From Paracoccus sp. (in: a-proteobacteria) (lineage in GTDB: Bacteria; Pseudomonadota; Alphaproteobacteria; Rhodobacterales; Rhodobacteraceae): a stretch of DNA of 64,000 nt. The notes under the pieces are model-generated. The model was not told the DNA's origin and made no database searches. It saw only the letters and a program-made list of their open reading frames with translations. Below are positions 43,959 to 52,816 of the stretch, one piece after another. Location of the stretch: positions 1-64,000 of the forward strand of contig NZ_JAUNTJ010000005.1 in NCBI RefSeq assembly GCF_030538755.1, given 5' to 3'. A program made the translations under genes and the position numbers. Each line of letters opens with the position of its first letter. The stretch's first letter is position 1.

Positions 43959-46790
43959 TCAGCTTTCCGCATAATCCGCGACCGGCGGACAGGTGCAGAC
44001 CAGATTGCGGTCGCCATAGGCGTTGTCCACCCGCCCGACCGGCGGCCAGTATTTGTCCACCCGGAACGCGCCCGGCGGGAAACAGCCCTGTTCGCGTGAA
44101 TAGGCCCGGTCCCATTCCGCCACCAGATCCTCGACCGTATGCGGCGCGTGGCGCAGAGGGCTGTCCGCCGCGTCGATGCGCCCCTCGGCCACCTCGGTGA
44201 TCTCGTCACGGATCGCCAGCAGCGCGGTGATAAAGCGGTCGATCTCGGCCTTGGTCTCGCTTTCGGTCGGTTCCACCATCAAGGTGCCAGCCACCGGCCA
44301 GCTCATCGTGGGGGCGTGGAAACCGTTGTCGATCAGGCGCTTGGCAATGTCATCCACCGTGACGCCATGTTCGGCAAAGGGGCGGGTGTCCAGAATGCAC
44401 TCATGCGCGACGCGGCCCCGGTTGCCCATGAACAGCACCGGATAGGCCCCGGCCAGACGGCTGGCGATATAGTTGGCGTTCAGGATCGCCACGCGCGTCG
44501 CCTGCGTCAGCCCCTCGCCGCCCATCATCAGGATATAGGCCCATGAAATCAGCAGGATCGAGGCGCTGCCGAACGGAGCCGCCGACACCGCGCCCCCGTC
44601 CAGATCGCGCGGATCGCCGGGCAGATAGGGGGCCAGATGCGCCTTGACGCCGATCGGCCCCATCCCCGGCCCACCACCGCCATGCGGAATGGCAAAGGTC
44701 TTGTGCAGGTTCAGGTGGCTGACATCGCCGCCGATCTGACCCGGCTGCACCAGCCCGACCAGAGCGTTCATATTCGCCCCGTCGATATAAACCTGCCCGC
44801 CGTGGTCATGGGTGATCTGGCACACCTCGCGCACGGTGTCCTCGAACACGCCATGGGTCGAGGGATAGGTAATCATCACCGCCGCCAGCCGGTCGCCCGC
44901 CTGCGCGGCCTTGTCGCGGAAATCCTCCAGATCAATGTCGCCATTGGGGGCGGATTTCACCACCACCACCTTCATCCCGCACATCTGCGCACTGGCCGGG
45001 TTGGTGCCATGGGCAGAAACCGGGATCAGGCAGATGTCGCGATCCTCGCCCCGCGCGCGGTGATAGGCGGCAATCGTCAGCAGCCCGGCATATTCCCCCT
45101 GCGCGCCACTGTTGGGCTGCATGGAAAACGCGTCATAGCCGGTGATCCGGCACAGCTTGTCGGTCAGATCGGCAATCGCCTCGGCATAGCCCTGCGCCTG
45201 ATCGGCAGGGGCAAAAGGATGCAGCGCGCCAAATTCGGGCCAGGTGATCGGCATCATCTCGGCGGCCGCGTTCAGCTTCATCGTGCAGGACCCCAGCGGG
45301 ATCATCGCCCGGTCCAGCGCCAGATCGCGATCCGACAGCCGCCGCATATAGCGCATCATCTCGGATTCCGCCCGGTTCATGTGGAACACCGGATGGGTCA
45401 GATAATCGCTGTCGCGCAGCAGTTCCGCCGGAATCGCCGGTTCGGTCGCCGCATCGGGCGCGGCCTCGATGCCGAACGCATCCAGCAACCGCGCGATCAC
45501 GCCCGCGTCGGTGGTTTCATCCACGCTGATACCCACGCGGTCGCGGCCCACGCGGCGCAGGTTCAGCCCGCGCTGTTCAGCGGCGGCCATGATGCCCTGC
45601 TGGCCCACACCCACGCGCACGGTGATGGTGTCGAAAAACGCCTCGGGTTCGACCTCGGCCCCGGCGGCACGCAGCGCACCCGCCACCGTCACCGCGTTCA
45701 GATGCACCCGCTGCGCAATCGCCCGCAGCCCGACCGGCCCGTGAAACACCGCATAGAACGACGCCATCACCGCCAGCAAAGCCTGCGCCGTGCACACATT
45801 GCTGGTGGCCTTTTCGCGGCGGATATGCTGTTCGCGCGTCTGCAACGACAGGCGATAGGCCATGCGCCCCGCCGCATCGACCGACACGCCGACGATCCGC
45901 CCCGGCATGGCCCGCTTCAGATCGTCGCGGCAGGCCATAAAGGCCGCATGTGGCCCGCCATAGCCCATCGGCACCCCGAACCGCTGCGACGACCCGATGG
46001 CAATATCCGCCCCCATCGCCCCCGGCTCTTTCAGAATGCACAGCGCCAGCAGATCGGTGGCCACCACGGCCAAGGCCCCGACCGCGTGCAGCGCCTTTAT
46101 ATCCGCGCTCAGATCACGCACATGACCATAGGTGCCGGGATACTGGAAAATCGCCCCGAACACCGCGCCGGGGTCCAGCGCCTCGGGTGCGCCCACGATC
46201 ACCTCAACCCCCAGCGGAGCGGCCCGCGTTTGCAGCACGGCAATCGTCTGCGGATGCAGGTTCTCATCGACGAAAAACGCCCGCGCCCTGGCCTTGGCCG
46301 ACCGCAAGGCCATGGCCATCGCCTCGGCCGCCGCCGTCGCCTCGTCCAGCAGGCTGGCATTGGCCACCGGCAGCCCGGTCAGATCGGCCACCATGGTCTG
46401 ATAATTCAACAGCGCCTCAAGCCGCCCCTGCGCAATCTCGGGCTGATACGGGGTATAGGCCGTGTACCACGCCGGATTTTCCAGAATATTACGCTGAATC
46501 GCAGGCGGAGTGACGGTGCCGTAATAGCCCTGCCCGATCAGACTGGTCATCACCCGGTTCTTGCCCGCCACCTCGCGCATCCGCGCCAACAGCGCCGATT
46601 CCGACAAGGCAGGCCAGTCCAGCGGCCTTTCCTGCCGGATCGCCGCAGGCACCGTCTGCCCGATCAACTCATCCAAAGTCCCCGCCCCGACCACGCGCAG
46701 CATCTCCTCCATCTCGGCAGGGCTGGGACCGATATGACGGCGGTTCGCAAAATCATCGGGGTTATAGTCGGTAAGGGTCCAGCGGGTCAT
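43959..46790 (-). CDS. gcvP: Glycine dehydrogenase (decarboxylating), P-protein
   Basis: The 943-residue PLP enzyme decarboxylates glycine and passes the aminomethyl group to the lipoyl arm of GcvH. It is the fused, full-length type. N-terminal half: [53 protein letters not shown]-terminal half: HTRAESE-like [37 protein letters not shown], and the PLP-Lys site [20 protein letters not shown]. It is the last gene of gcvT-gcvH-gcvP, with about 115 bases carrying an intergenic repeat between gcvH and gcvP. Confidence 0.97.
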   Translation of the reverse strand: MTRWTLTDYNPDDFANRRHIGPSPAEMEEMLRVVGAGTLDELIGQTVPAAIRQERPLDWPALSESALLARMREVAGKNRVMTSLIGQGYYGTVTPPAIQRNILENPAWYTAYTPYQPEIAQGRLEALLNYQTMVADLTGLPVANASLLDEATAAAEAMAMALRSAKARARAFFVDENLHPQTIAVLQTRAAPLGVEVIVGAPEALDPGAVFGAIFQYPGTYGHVRDLSADIKALHAVGALAVVATDLLALCILKEPGAMGADIAIGSSQRFGVPMGYGGPHAAFMACRDDLKRAMPGRIVGVSVDAAGRMAYRLSLQTREQHIRREKATSNVCTAQALLAVMASFYAVFHGPVGLRAIAQRVHLNAVTVAGALRAAGAEVEPEAFFDTITVRVGVGQQGIMAAAEQRGLNLRRVGRDRVGISVDETTDAGVIARLLDAFGIEAAPDAATEPAIPAELLRDSDYLTHPVFHMNRAESEMMRYMRRLSDRDLALDRAMIPLGSCTMKLNAAAEMMPITWPEFGALHPFAPADQAQGYAEAIADLTDKLCRITGYDAFSMQPNSGAQGEYAGLLTIAAYHRARGEDRDICLIPVSAHGTNPASAQMCGMKVVVVKSAPNGDIDLEDFRDKAAQAGDRLAAVMITYPSTHGVFEDTVREVCQITHDHGGQVYIDGANMNALVGLVQPGQIGGDVSHLNLHKTFAIPHGGGGPGMGPIGVKAHLAPYLPGDPRDLDGGAVSAAPFGSASILLISWAYILMMGGEGLTQATRVAILNANYIASRLAGAYPVLFMGNRGRVAHECILDTRPFAEHGVTVDDIAKRLIDNGFHAPTMSWPVAGTLMVEPTESETKAEIDRFITALLAIRDEITEVAEGRIDAADSPLRHAPHTVEDLVAEWDRAYSREQGCFPPGAFRVDKYWPPVGRVDNAYGDRNLVCTCPPVADYAES

Positions 46791-46825
46791 TCATCAACTC
46801 CTGAAAACCCGGCCGCCACAGCAAC

Positions 46826-46894
46826 CGGAATGGGCATCTTTGGTCCTTAAATATCCCGGGGTCCGGGGCAGCGCCCCGGCCTTCGGGGGCAACC
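46826..46894 (-). repeat. Dispersed intergenic repeat copy 3 (partial, inverted) between gcvH and gcvP
   Basis: On the minus strand it reads a CCCCGAAGGCCGGGGCGCTG hairpin, then CCCCGGGATATTTAAGGACC and AAAGATG, the same order as the copies at 12956-13096 and 57176-57298 but shorter and without the AAAAGG/CCTTTT hairpin. It lies within an operon rather than between convergent genes. Confidence 0.7.
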
Positions 46895-46904
46895 GCACAA
46901 CCCG

Positions 46905-47264
46905 TCAGCCGATCATCGCCTGATAACCGGCCTCGTCCATGAACCCATCCAGATCGGTGCCCCCGGCAGGCTTGATGCGGAAAAACCACGCCGCCATCGG
47001 ATCGGCATTCACATCGCCGGGCGCGTCAGCCAAAGGCGCGTTCACGGCGGTAATCACCCCCGCCACCGGCGCGACAATATCCGATGCCGCCTTGACCGAT
47101 TCGATCACCACGATCTCCTCGCCCGCCGCAACCTCGCGCCCGACCTCGGGCAGTTCGATGAACACGACATCGCCCAGTTGCTCGCTGGCGTGGCGGGTGA
47201 TGCCGACCACGATTTCATCGCCCTCGGCGCGCAGCCATTCGTGATCCTGGGTATATTTCAGCAT
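46905..47264 (-). CDS. gcvH: Glycine cleavage system H protein
   Basis: This 119-residue lipoyl carrier shuttles the aminomethyl intermediate between GcvP, GcvT and Lpd. It starts MLKYTQDHEWLRAEGDEIVV, then GITRHASEQLGDVVFIELPE. The lipoylated Lys is in VVIESVKAASDIVAPVAG, and NADPMAAWFFRIKPA follows. Complete. It lies 11 bases after gcvT. Confidence 0.97.
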   Translation of the reverse strand: MLKYTQDHEWLRAEGDEIVVGITRHASEQLGDVVFIELPEVGREVAAGEEIVVIESVKAASDIVAPVAGVITAVNAPLADAPGDVNADPMAAWFFRIKPAGGTDLDGFMDEAGYQAMIG

Positions 47265-47275
47265 GGGTTCGCTCC

Positions 47276-48400
47276 TCAGCGTTTATAGGTGGTCTTGACG
47301 AAAGGCATCGGGCTGATGGCCACCGGAATGCGCTTGCCGCGCAACTCGGCCCACAGGCGCGTGCCCTCGGGCAGTTCGGGGTCAAGGATGGCGACGGCGA
47401 TCGGCCCGCCCACCGACGGCCCGAACCCGCCCGAGCGGACCCGCCCAAGGCTGCGGCCCTCGGTTTCGGCGTCGAACAGCTCGACCCCTTCGCGGATCGG
47501 GGCGCGGCCTTCGGGGCGCAGGCCACGGCGGGCACGCGACGGACCTTCCTCAAGCTCCATCAGCACGCCGCCCGCACCGGGAAAGCCGCCCTCGCGCGCG
47601 CCACCGCGACGGCGCACCCTGGGGATCGACCAGCCCAGCGACGCCTCGGCAGGGCTGACGGTTTCGTCCATGTCGTGCCCATACAGCGGCAAGCCCGCCT
47701 CCAGCCGCAGACTGTCGCGCGCGCCCAGACCGGCGGGGGCCACCTCGGGCTGATCCAGCAGCGCCTCGGCCAGCGCGGTGACATGCGTATCGGGCACCGA
47801 AATCTCGAACCCGTCCTCGCCGGTATAGCCGGATCGCGACACCCACAGTTCCACGCCCTGCCAGTCCAGCGCGCGCATATCCATGAATTTCATCGCCGCC
47901 ACATCGGGCAGCAGCCGGGCCAGCGCCTGTTCGGCCTCGGGGCCTTGCAGCGCGATCAGCCCGCGATCCGTCACCGGCCTGACCTCGACGCCCTCAAGGC
48001 TTTGCAGATGCGCCAGATCGGCGGCGGCACAGGCGGCGTTGACCACCAGATAAAAGTGATCGCCCCGGTTGGCGATCATCAGATCGTCCAGAATCCCGCC
48101 TTCCTCATCGGTGAACAGCCCATAGCGTTGCCGCCCCGGCGCCAGCCCCAGCAGATCGGCGGGGATCAGCGTTTCCAGCGCCAGCGCCGCCGCCTCGATC
48201 CCGCCATCGGCGGGGATCACCAGCACCTGCCCCATATGCCCCACATCGAACAGCGAGGCATGGGCGCGGGTATGCAGATGTTCCCCCAGCACGCCGGTGG
48301 TGTAATGCACCGGCATATCCCAGCCGGCAAAGGGCACCATGCGCGCCCCTTCGGCGATGTGAAAATCGTAAAGCCCCGTTCGCCGCGAATCATCGGCCAT
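47276..48400 (-). CDS. gcvT: Glycine cleavage system aminomethyltransferase, T protein
   Basis: The 374-residue protein transfers the methylene group to tetrahydrofolate and releases ammonia. Motifs: MVPFAGWDMPVHYTTGVLGE, ASLFDVGHMGQVLV, WVSRSGYTGEDGFEISVP, ARDSLRLEAGLPLYGHDMD and PAEASLGWSIP. An Arg/Gly-rich insertion (RVRRRGGAREGGFPGAGGV) follows. First gene of the operon, led by a glycine riboswitch. Confidence 0.96.
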   Translation of the reverse strand: MADDSRRTGLYDFHIAEGARMVPFAGWDMPVHYTTGVLGEHLHTRAHASLFDVGHMGQVLVIPADGGIEAAALALETLIPADLLGLAPGRQRYGLFTDEEGGILDDLMIANRGDHFYLVVNAACAAADLAHLQSLEGVEVRPVTDRGLIALQGPEAEQALARLLPDVAAMKFMDMRALDWQGVELWVSRSGYTGEDGFEISVPDTHVTALAEALLDQPEVAPAGLGARDSLRLEAGLPLYGHDMDETVSPAEASLGWSIPRVRRRGGAREGGFPGAGGVLMELEEGPSRARRGLRPEGRAPIREGVELFDAETEGRSLGRVRSGGFGPSVGGPIAVAILDPELPEGTRLWAELRGKRIPVAISPMPFVKTTYKR

Positions 48401-48467
48401 GTCGTCCCCCTGTCACAGCCGCCGATGCGGCATCGTTACCCCGCCGGTCAGGCGACCAGCCGCGTCG

Positions 48468-48640
48468 ATGCCCCCTCTGTCCCTGCCCCGTGGGGGCGCC
48501 TGAGATCGTTATCCCTTCGGCGGGCGCGAGCGCCACTCTCCAGAGTTTATGGGAACGCGGTCTTTCCGCCTGAGAGTTTACCGGGGCGGTTGCTCCTTCG
48601 GCACAGGCCCGCATTGGGCCAGCTTCTCCCGTCGTTCCGA
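48468..48640 (-). promoter_or_regulatory. Tandem glycine riboswitch upstream of gcvT
   Basis: The minus strand shows two consecutive aptamers. The first has CGGGAGAAGCTGG, GTGCCGAAGGAGCAA and AAACTCTCAGGCGGAAAGAC (48632 to about 48548). The second has CTGGAGAGTGGCGC, CGCCGAAGGGATAACGATCT with CAGGC, and GGACAGAGGGGGC (about 48546 to 48469). This two-aptamer layout is characteristic of glycine riboswitches that switch on gcv operons when glycine is abundant. Confidence 0.93.
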
Positions 48641-48751
48641 CCAAAGTGCTAGCGGGTGGCCGCGCGGCTGGCAACAGTTTTATGATCGGCTGATGGCGCA
48701 ACCATGCCGCGAACCACTCGATTTTGCGGCGGGGATCGGCTAGGGCGGGGC

Positions 48752-50101
48752 ATGGATTCACGCTGCGCATTCCTGACCCCTGCCCTGCTGGGTGCCGCGA
48801 TCACCGCCGCACCCGTGGCGGCGGCTGCGCAGCAGGATGCGCCGGACGGGGCAGCGGCGCGGGTGGCCGTGACCATGGCCTTTCACGGCACGCAACAGGA
48901 ACCGGGGCAAAGCGCCGCCGATGCGCTGGCCGTCAGCCGGGCGGCGCTGGCGGCGGGCTTTGATGTGCGGCGGCTGGAATATCCCACCGCCCTGCCCGAA
49001 GCGCCCGCCACCGCGCCGCAGGTGGCGCTGGTGTTTCTGTCCGGCGATGCCGATGGCGGCGCGCCGGGCGGCTGGCCGCTGGAGCGGATCGCCGCGCAAT
49101 GGCAGGGGGCCGGGGCGCTGATCGTGGTCGCCGAAAGCTGCCCGGCCACGCCCGGCACCGCCCCGCTTGCCACCCTGCCCGATCCGCCGCCGCGCGCCCT
49201 GCTGGCCGCGCCCGCCGATTGCAGCGCCACGCCGCGCCTGACCGATGCGCTGACCACCGCGCTGACCCGGCCGGGGGCCGAAATCGCCGCCACCCTGCGC
49301 GCGGCGGGCATGGCGCTGCGTCAGGGGGCCGACTGGCCCGGCCTGACCGCAACCCCGGCAACCGCCCCGGCCAGCCCCCCCGCCGACACCCCCGCAGATA
49401 CGCTGATCCTTGCCGCGCCGCTGCAACCCGTGCCGCCGCCACCCGCCGCCGCCCCGGTGCCCATGGCTCTGCCCACAGCGGCCCTGCCGCAGGATCGCGC
49501 CGCGCGCCCGACAGCGCCGGGCCTGCCCGAACCCTCGGTCATCATCGGCGATCCGGTGGACGACACGCCCGACACCGCCGCTGCCGTCACCGTGGTTCAA
49601 GGCCAGCCCCTGTCCACCGGCTTTGACGAACGCGAACGGTTGCGCAGCACCGATGCGGCGCTGTTCGCCAGCCTGCTGGACGCGGGGGCCTTTGACCCGG
49701 CCCCGGCGGAACAGGTCAGCGCCATCCAGGCTGAACTGGCGCGGATGGGCTGTTACACCGGCACGGTCGATGGCCAATGGGGGGCCGGGTCGCGCGCGGC
49801 GGCGCAGCGTTACTTTGCGCAGGCCGGAACCGCCGCGCCCACGCTGGCCCCCGAAACCGCGCTGTTCCGCGCGCTGGCCGCCCGCCCCGATCTGCGCTGC
49901 CCGCCCCCCGCGCCGCAGCCGGTGGCGCAGCCCGCCCCGCGCGCCACGCCAGCCCCCGCCGCCCCGCGCGCCACGGCACCCGCGGCGCAGCCCCGCCAGC
50001 CGTTCGCCCGCCAGCCCGCACCTGCCCCCGCGCCGCCCGCCGCCACCCCGGCCCCGCGCCGGATCGACCCGAATGCGATCGGATCGGGTGTTTTCCGCTG
50101 A
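48752..50101 (+). CDS. Exported degenerate caspase-like protein with peptidoglycan-binding domain
   Basis: The 449-residue protein has a signal peptide (FLTPALLGAAITAAPVAAAA, then QQDAPDG). Residues about 35-195 follow the caspase/peptidase C14 pattern in outline: AVSRAALAAGFDVRRLEYPT, VALVFLSGDADGGAPGGWPL where active enzymes have FYYSGHG, and ALIVVAESCPATPGTAPLAT where they have a DACR/C motif. The His position reads Asp, so protease activity is doubtful. Residues about 320-370 are a PG_binding_1 domain (EQVSAIQAELARMGCYTGTV, DGQWGAGSRAAAQRYFAQAG). The rest is Pro/Ala-rich. ATG 48752 is chosen for the signal peptide. The peptidoglycan-binding part is firm; the caspase relation is an inference. 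Confidence 0.72.
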   Translation: MDSRCAFLTPALLGAAITAAPVAAAAQQDAPDGAAARVAVTMAFHGTQQEPGQSAADALAVSRAALAAGFDVRRLEYPTALPEAPATAPQVALVFLSGDADGGAPGGWPLERIAAQWQGAGALIVVAESCPATPGTAPLATLPDPPPRALLAAPADCSATPRLTDALTTALTRPGAEIAATLRAAGMALRQGADWPGLTATPATAPASPPADTPADTLILAAPLQPVPPPPAAAPVPMALPTAALPQDRAARPTAPGLPEPSVIIGDPVDDTPDTAAAVTVVQGQPLSTGFDERERLRSTDAALFASLLDAGAFDPAPAEQVSAIQAELARMGCYTGTVDGQWGAGSRAAAQRYFAQAGTAAPTLAPETALFRALAARPDLRCPPPAPQPVAQPAPRATPAPAAPRATAPAAQPRQPFARQPAPAPAPPAATPAPRRIDPNAIGSGVFR

Positions 50102-50198
50102 CCGGGCAAAAGCGAACCGGCTTTCCACGTTGAATGGATTGCTTTTTATCATCCACCCCCTAGGATCACGCCGCGAACCACCGAACAGGAGCAATGCC

Positions 50199-50540
50199 AT
50201 GAGCCGCCGCGACGAACTAATCGCCAAATACGCCTCTGACATGGAAGCCAAGCTGGGCATGAAACCCGATATGGACCTGCTGACCAAGGTCACGATCGGC
50301 TGCGGCCCCTCGATCTATCGGCCCGACAGCGAAACCGTCGCATCAGGCGACCCCGAGGAAATGGCCCGCGTGCGCCAGAACTTTCTGGTGAAAAAGCTGG
50401 GCCTGACCGATGGCCCCGAACTGGATGCCGCGCTGGACGCCGTGATCGAGCGTTACGGCCGCTCGAACCGCAGCAAATACCGCCCGGTGGTCTATTACCT
50501 GCTGTGCGAACATTTCGGCAAACAGTCGGTTTACGGCTGA
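50199..50540 (+). CDS. DUF2853 family protein
   Basis: The 113-residue protein has DUF2853 hallmarks: RRDELIAKYASDMEAKLGMK, IGCGPSIYRPDSETVASGDP, LVKKLGL and SKYRPVVYYLLCEHFGKQSV. It is probably cytoplasmic; the function is not known to me. ATG 50199 follows an ACAGGAG ribosome site (about 50184-50190). It appears monocistronic. Confidence 0.88.
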   Translation: MSRRDELIAKYASDMEAKLGMKPDMDLLTKVTIGCGPSIYRPDSETVASGDPEEMARVRQNFLVKKLGLTDGPELDAALDAVIERYGRSNRSKYRPVVYYLLCEHFGKQSVYG

Positions 50541-50597
50541 TGCCCCCGCCCCCGGAGCCGCGCCGGCTCCGGGGGCCTGCCGCACGGCCCTGCCGGG

Positions 50598-51140
50598 TCA
50601 CGGCCAGACCGGCGCGTGATCCAGCCCGGCGGTTTCCGGCCACCCGCCGATCAGATAGGCGCTCTGCCCCGCCGCCCCATCGCAATCACCAGATCGCGCC
50701 GGACCGGCGGCATGGCTGACAAAGGCAGGATTGCAGCCGCTGGCCCCTCTGGCCTGCGGCGGCGCATCGCTCACGCGCACAAAACCCCGCTCTGCATAAA
50801 TCCGCCGCGCACCATCGAGATCAGATGCGGCGTAAAACCACCCCGGCACCGCCGCCACCCACGCCCGCCAGATGCGCGATGGCGGTGGCGATTTCGGGCA
50901 TATGGACATGCTGCAACGGCTTGCAAGGCTGCACGTTTCCATTGCTGTCGGCAAAGCCCAGGGTGCCGCCCCCGGCCCCGCCAGCACCCCGGCCAAAGCC
51001 CTCGTCGGCAATACAGCACATCCAGTTGCGGCAATCGCGCCGCATCCCAATGCTGGATCACCAGATCCACCAGCCGCGACGACACAGCGGGAAAGCGATC
51101 CGCCAAGCGGCTGCCCGCGCTGCTGTCCCCGGCGACATAG
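50598..51140 (-). pseudogene. Decayed protein-coding remnant
   Basis: The minus strand shows protein-like stretches in different frames: VAGDSSAGSRLADRFPAVSS with DLVIQHWDAARLPQLDVLYC, then DEGFGRGAGGAGGGTLGFAD with VQPCKPLQHVHMPEIATAIA, then ASDLDGARRIYAERGFVRVS. The order on one strand suggests a single gene broken by several frameshifts, ending at TGA near 50598. The last stretch recalls the end of a GNAT acetyltransferase, but I cannot assign the family. No intact gene is supported here. Confidence 0.4.
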
Positions 51141-51449
51141 ACCATCTCACAAAAGATGCCCGGCAATCAGCCGCTTCACCCCTCCAAAGCCGCTGATCCC
51201 GACAATACCGACCCGAATGGCGATGGCGACGACGCCCTGTTTCACGAAAACGCCGGTTCATGGCACGCCGATATGCGGGGGCAAACAGCACATCGCCACC
51301 GGGCAAGGCCCGATGCAGCGCCAAGCCATGCGATAACGCCCCGGCTTCGGCAAGATGCCCCGCAGATATGCGGCGGCAAACAGCGCGACCGCGCAACCCG
51401 GCGCAGCCCCAAGCCTCACGGCAGCGCCGCCAAAATGCCGGGCCATTCC

Positions 51450-51825
51450 GTCCTGCCGGACAGCGACCAGACAGCGCGGCGATGATCTGTTCAGCCGTTT
51501 CCAAAGGGCTTATCGAATACTGGCAGCCTTGTTTCTGATAACCGCGCACACCGCCACCGGGTCGGTCCTGCCGCAGCCCAAAGCCACATAGCGATGCGCC
51601 CTGCCCCGGCAAAACGCCGATTCAGGCTGCCCGCCGGGTTCCGGGTCTGTCATGCGCCGTCACCATACAAACCCGCTGCGGTTCAAAGCCACATGGCGAT
51701 GCCCCTGCACCGGCCAATGCTGGCTCTATCCCGCCCTGCCGGACAGCGTGGTGATGACAAGTTCAACAATTTCTGCAAGCGGGTCGAAGGCTGGCGGGTC
51801 TCGTTCCTGATAACCGCACCCGCCG
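51450..51825. repeat. Degenerate direct repeats in a gene-poor stretch
   Basis: A block at about 51450-51545 (CCTGCCGGACAGCG ... GATGAT ... TTTCTGATAACCGC) recurs in diverged form at about 51735-51817 (CCTGCCGGACAGCG ... GATGAC ... GTTCCTGATAACCGC), lacking about 9 bases. A second word, CAAAGCCACATAGCGATG at about 51578, recurs as CAAAGCCACATGGCGATG at about 51684. No convincing open frame runs through either copy. This belongs to the 1.58-kb interval 50541-52121 that holds no intact gene. Confidence 0.55.
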
Positions 51826-51932
51826 CCATTGCCGCGCTGATGCGGCGTCCGGCGGGTGGTGGTGTGTCGTCGCCGTGCAGGATCGCCGGGTCAGCCCGCT
51901 CTGCGGTTCAAACCCGGAAAATCCGCCCCGGC

Positions 51933-51987
51933 TGTGCACAGCTTGTGTACGCTCTGTGCACAGGCTGTGCATGGGTTGTGCGGCCCG
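51933..51987. repeat. Five tandem 11-bp units with TGTG(C/T)A core
   Basis: Five consecutive 11-base units begin at 51933, 51944, 51955, 51966 and 51977: TGTGCACAGCT, TGTGTACGCTC, TGTGCACAGGC, TGTGCATGGGT and TGTGCGGCCCG. The core is conserved and the last five bases vary, as in protein-binding iterons spaced by about one helical turn. They lie in otherwise gene-free DNA. Confidence 0.7.
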
Positions 51988-52121
51988 AAGCCCTGCAAAT
52001 GCTGGTCGTAACCCGCCCGGCGTTGCGCCGCGCGCCTTATGCCGCGCGCGGTGGTGTTGCGTCACCCGCCGCAAAGGCCGGGCGCCCCTTTGGCGCGGCC
52101 TCGGGATGGCCGCGTGGCGCC

Positions 52122-52736
52122 CTATTCCGTCATCGCCTTGATCGCGGCGACGTGGCGGGCGCTGGCGGTCAGGCAATCGGCCGCCAGTTCGCGCGCCTGA
52201 CCCAGCGGATCGTCGCTGATGCGGTCGATCAGCCCCCAGGACAGCGCCTCGGGCGATTCGATCCGCGCGCCCGCCATCAGGATCATCCGCGTGCGCGACG
52301 GCCCGATCAGCCGCGCCATCCGCCCCGGATCGCTGGGCTGCGGCAGAAACCCCAGCCGCATCACCGGGTAAAAGAACCGCGCCCCCGGCACCGCCACGCG
52401 CAGATCGCAGGCCAGCACCATGCCAAAGGCTCCGCCCGCCAGCGTGCCGTTCAGGGCTGCAATCGTCAGGCAGGGCATGGCCGCCACCTGCCCCGACAGC
52501 GCCTCCCATTCGGGGGCGATGGCCAGCCCGGCGCGGGCCTCGTCGATGTCGGCCCCGGCGGAAAACACCTTGCCTGCCCCGGTCAAGATCACCGCCCGCA
52601 CCGGATCGGGCCGGTCGGCGATGCGCACCAGATGCCCGGTCAGATCCCGCAGCATAGCGCGGGTCAGCGAATTGGCCTTGTCCTGCCGGTCGATGGTCAA
52701 AATCGCCAGACCCTCGGTTTCGGTGCAGTGGATCAC
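52122..52736 (-). CDS. Enoyl-CoA hydratase/isomerase-family protein
   Basis: The 204-residue crotonase-fold protein has LAILTIDRQDKANSLTRAML, the oxyanion loop AGKVFSAGADIDEARAG, and LNGTLAGGAFGMVLACDLRV with GARFFYPVMRLGFLPQPSDP. It is about 50 residues shorter than typical members, ending soon after the core (HVAAIKAMTE), so the C-terminal helices that shape the active site and trimer are reduced. Substrate unknown. It is divergent from the DUF2125 gene, 80 bases away. Confidence 0.85.
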   Translation of the reverse strand: MIHCTETEGLAILTIDRQDKANSLTRAMLRDLTGHLVRIADRPDPVRAVILTGAGKVFSAGADIDEARAGLAIAPEWEALSGQVAAMPCLTIAALNGTLAGGAFGMVLACDLRVAVPGARFFYPVMRLGFLPQPSDPGRMARLIGPSRTRMILMAGARIESPEALSWGLIDRISDDPLGQARELAADCLTASARHVAAIKAMTE

Positions 52737-52816
52737 GGATTTGCTCCTTTTCCTTGGGCGGTCATTATGCCATCACTCTTGCGAATTTTGCCGAATGTCC
52801 CGGAAAGGTATCAGGT

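Noticed and set aside
50821-51045. Assigning the minus-strand fragment to a radical-SAM/SPASM or acetyltransferase family
   Set aside because: Short resemblances exist in different frames, but no complete motif set is present. It is left as an unassigned remnant.
51933-51987. Calling the 11-bp repeats DnaA boxes or an origin
   Set aside because: They match the DnaA consensus at only about 6 of 9 positions and no origin-associated gene is nearby. They are reported as phased repeats of unknown role.
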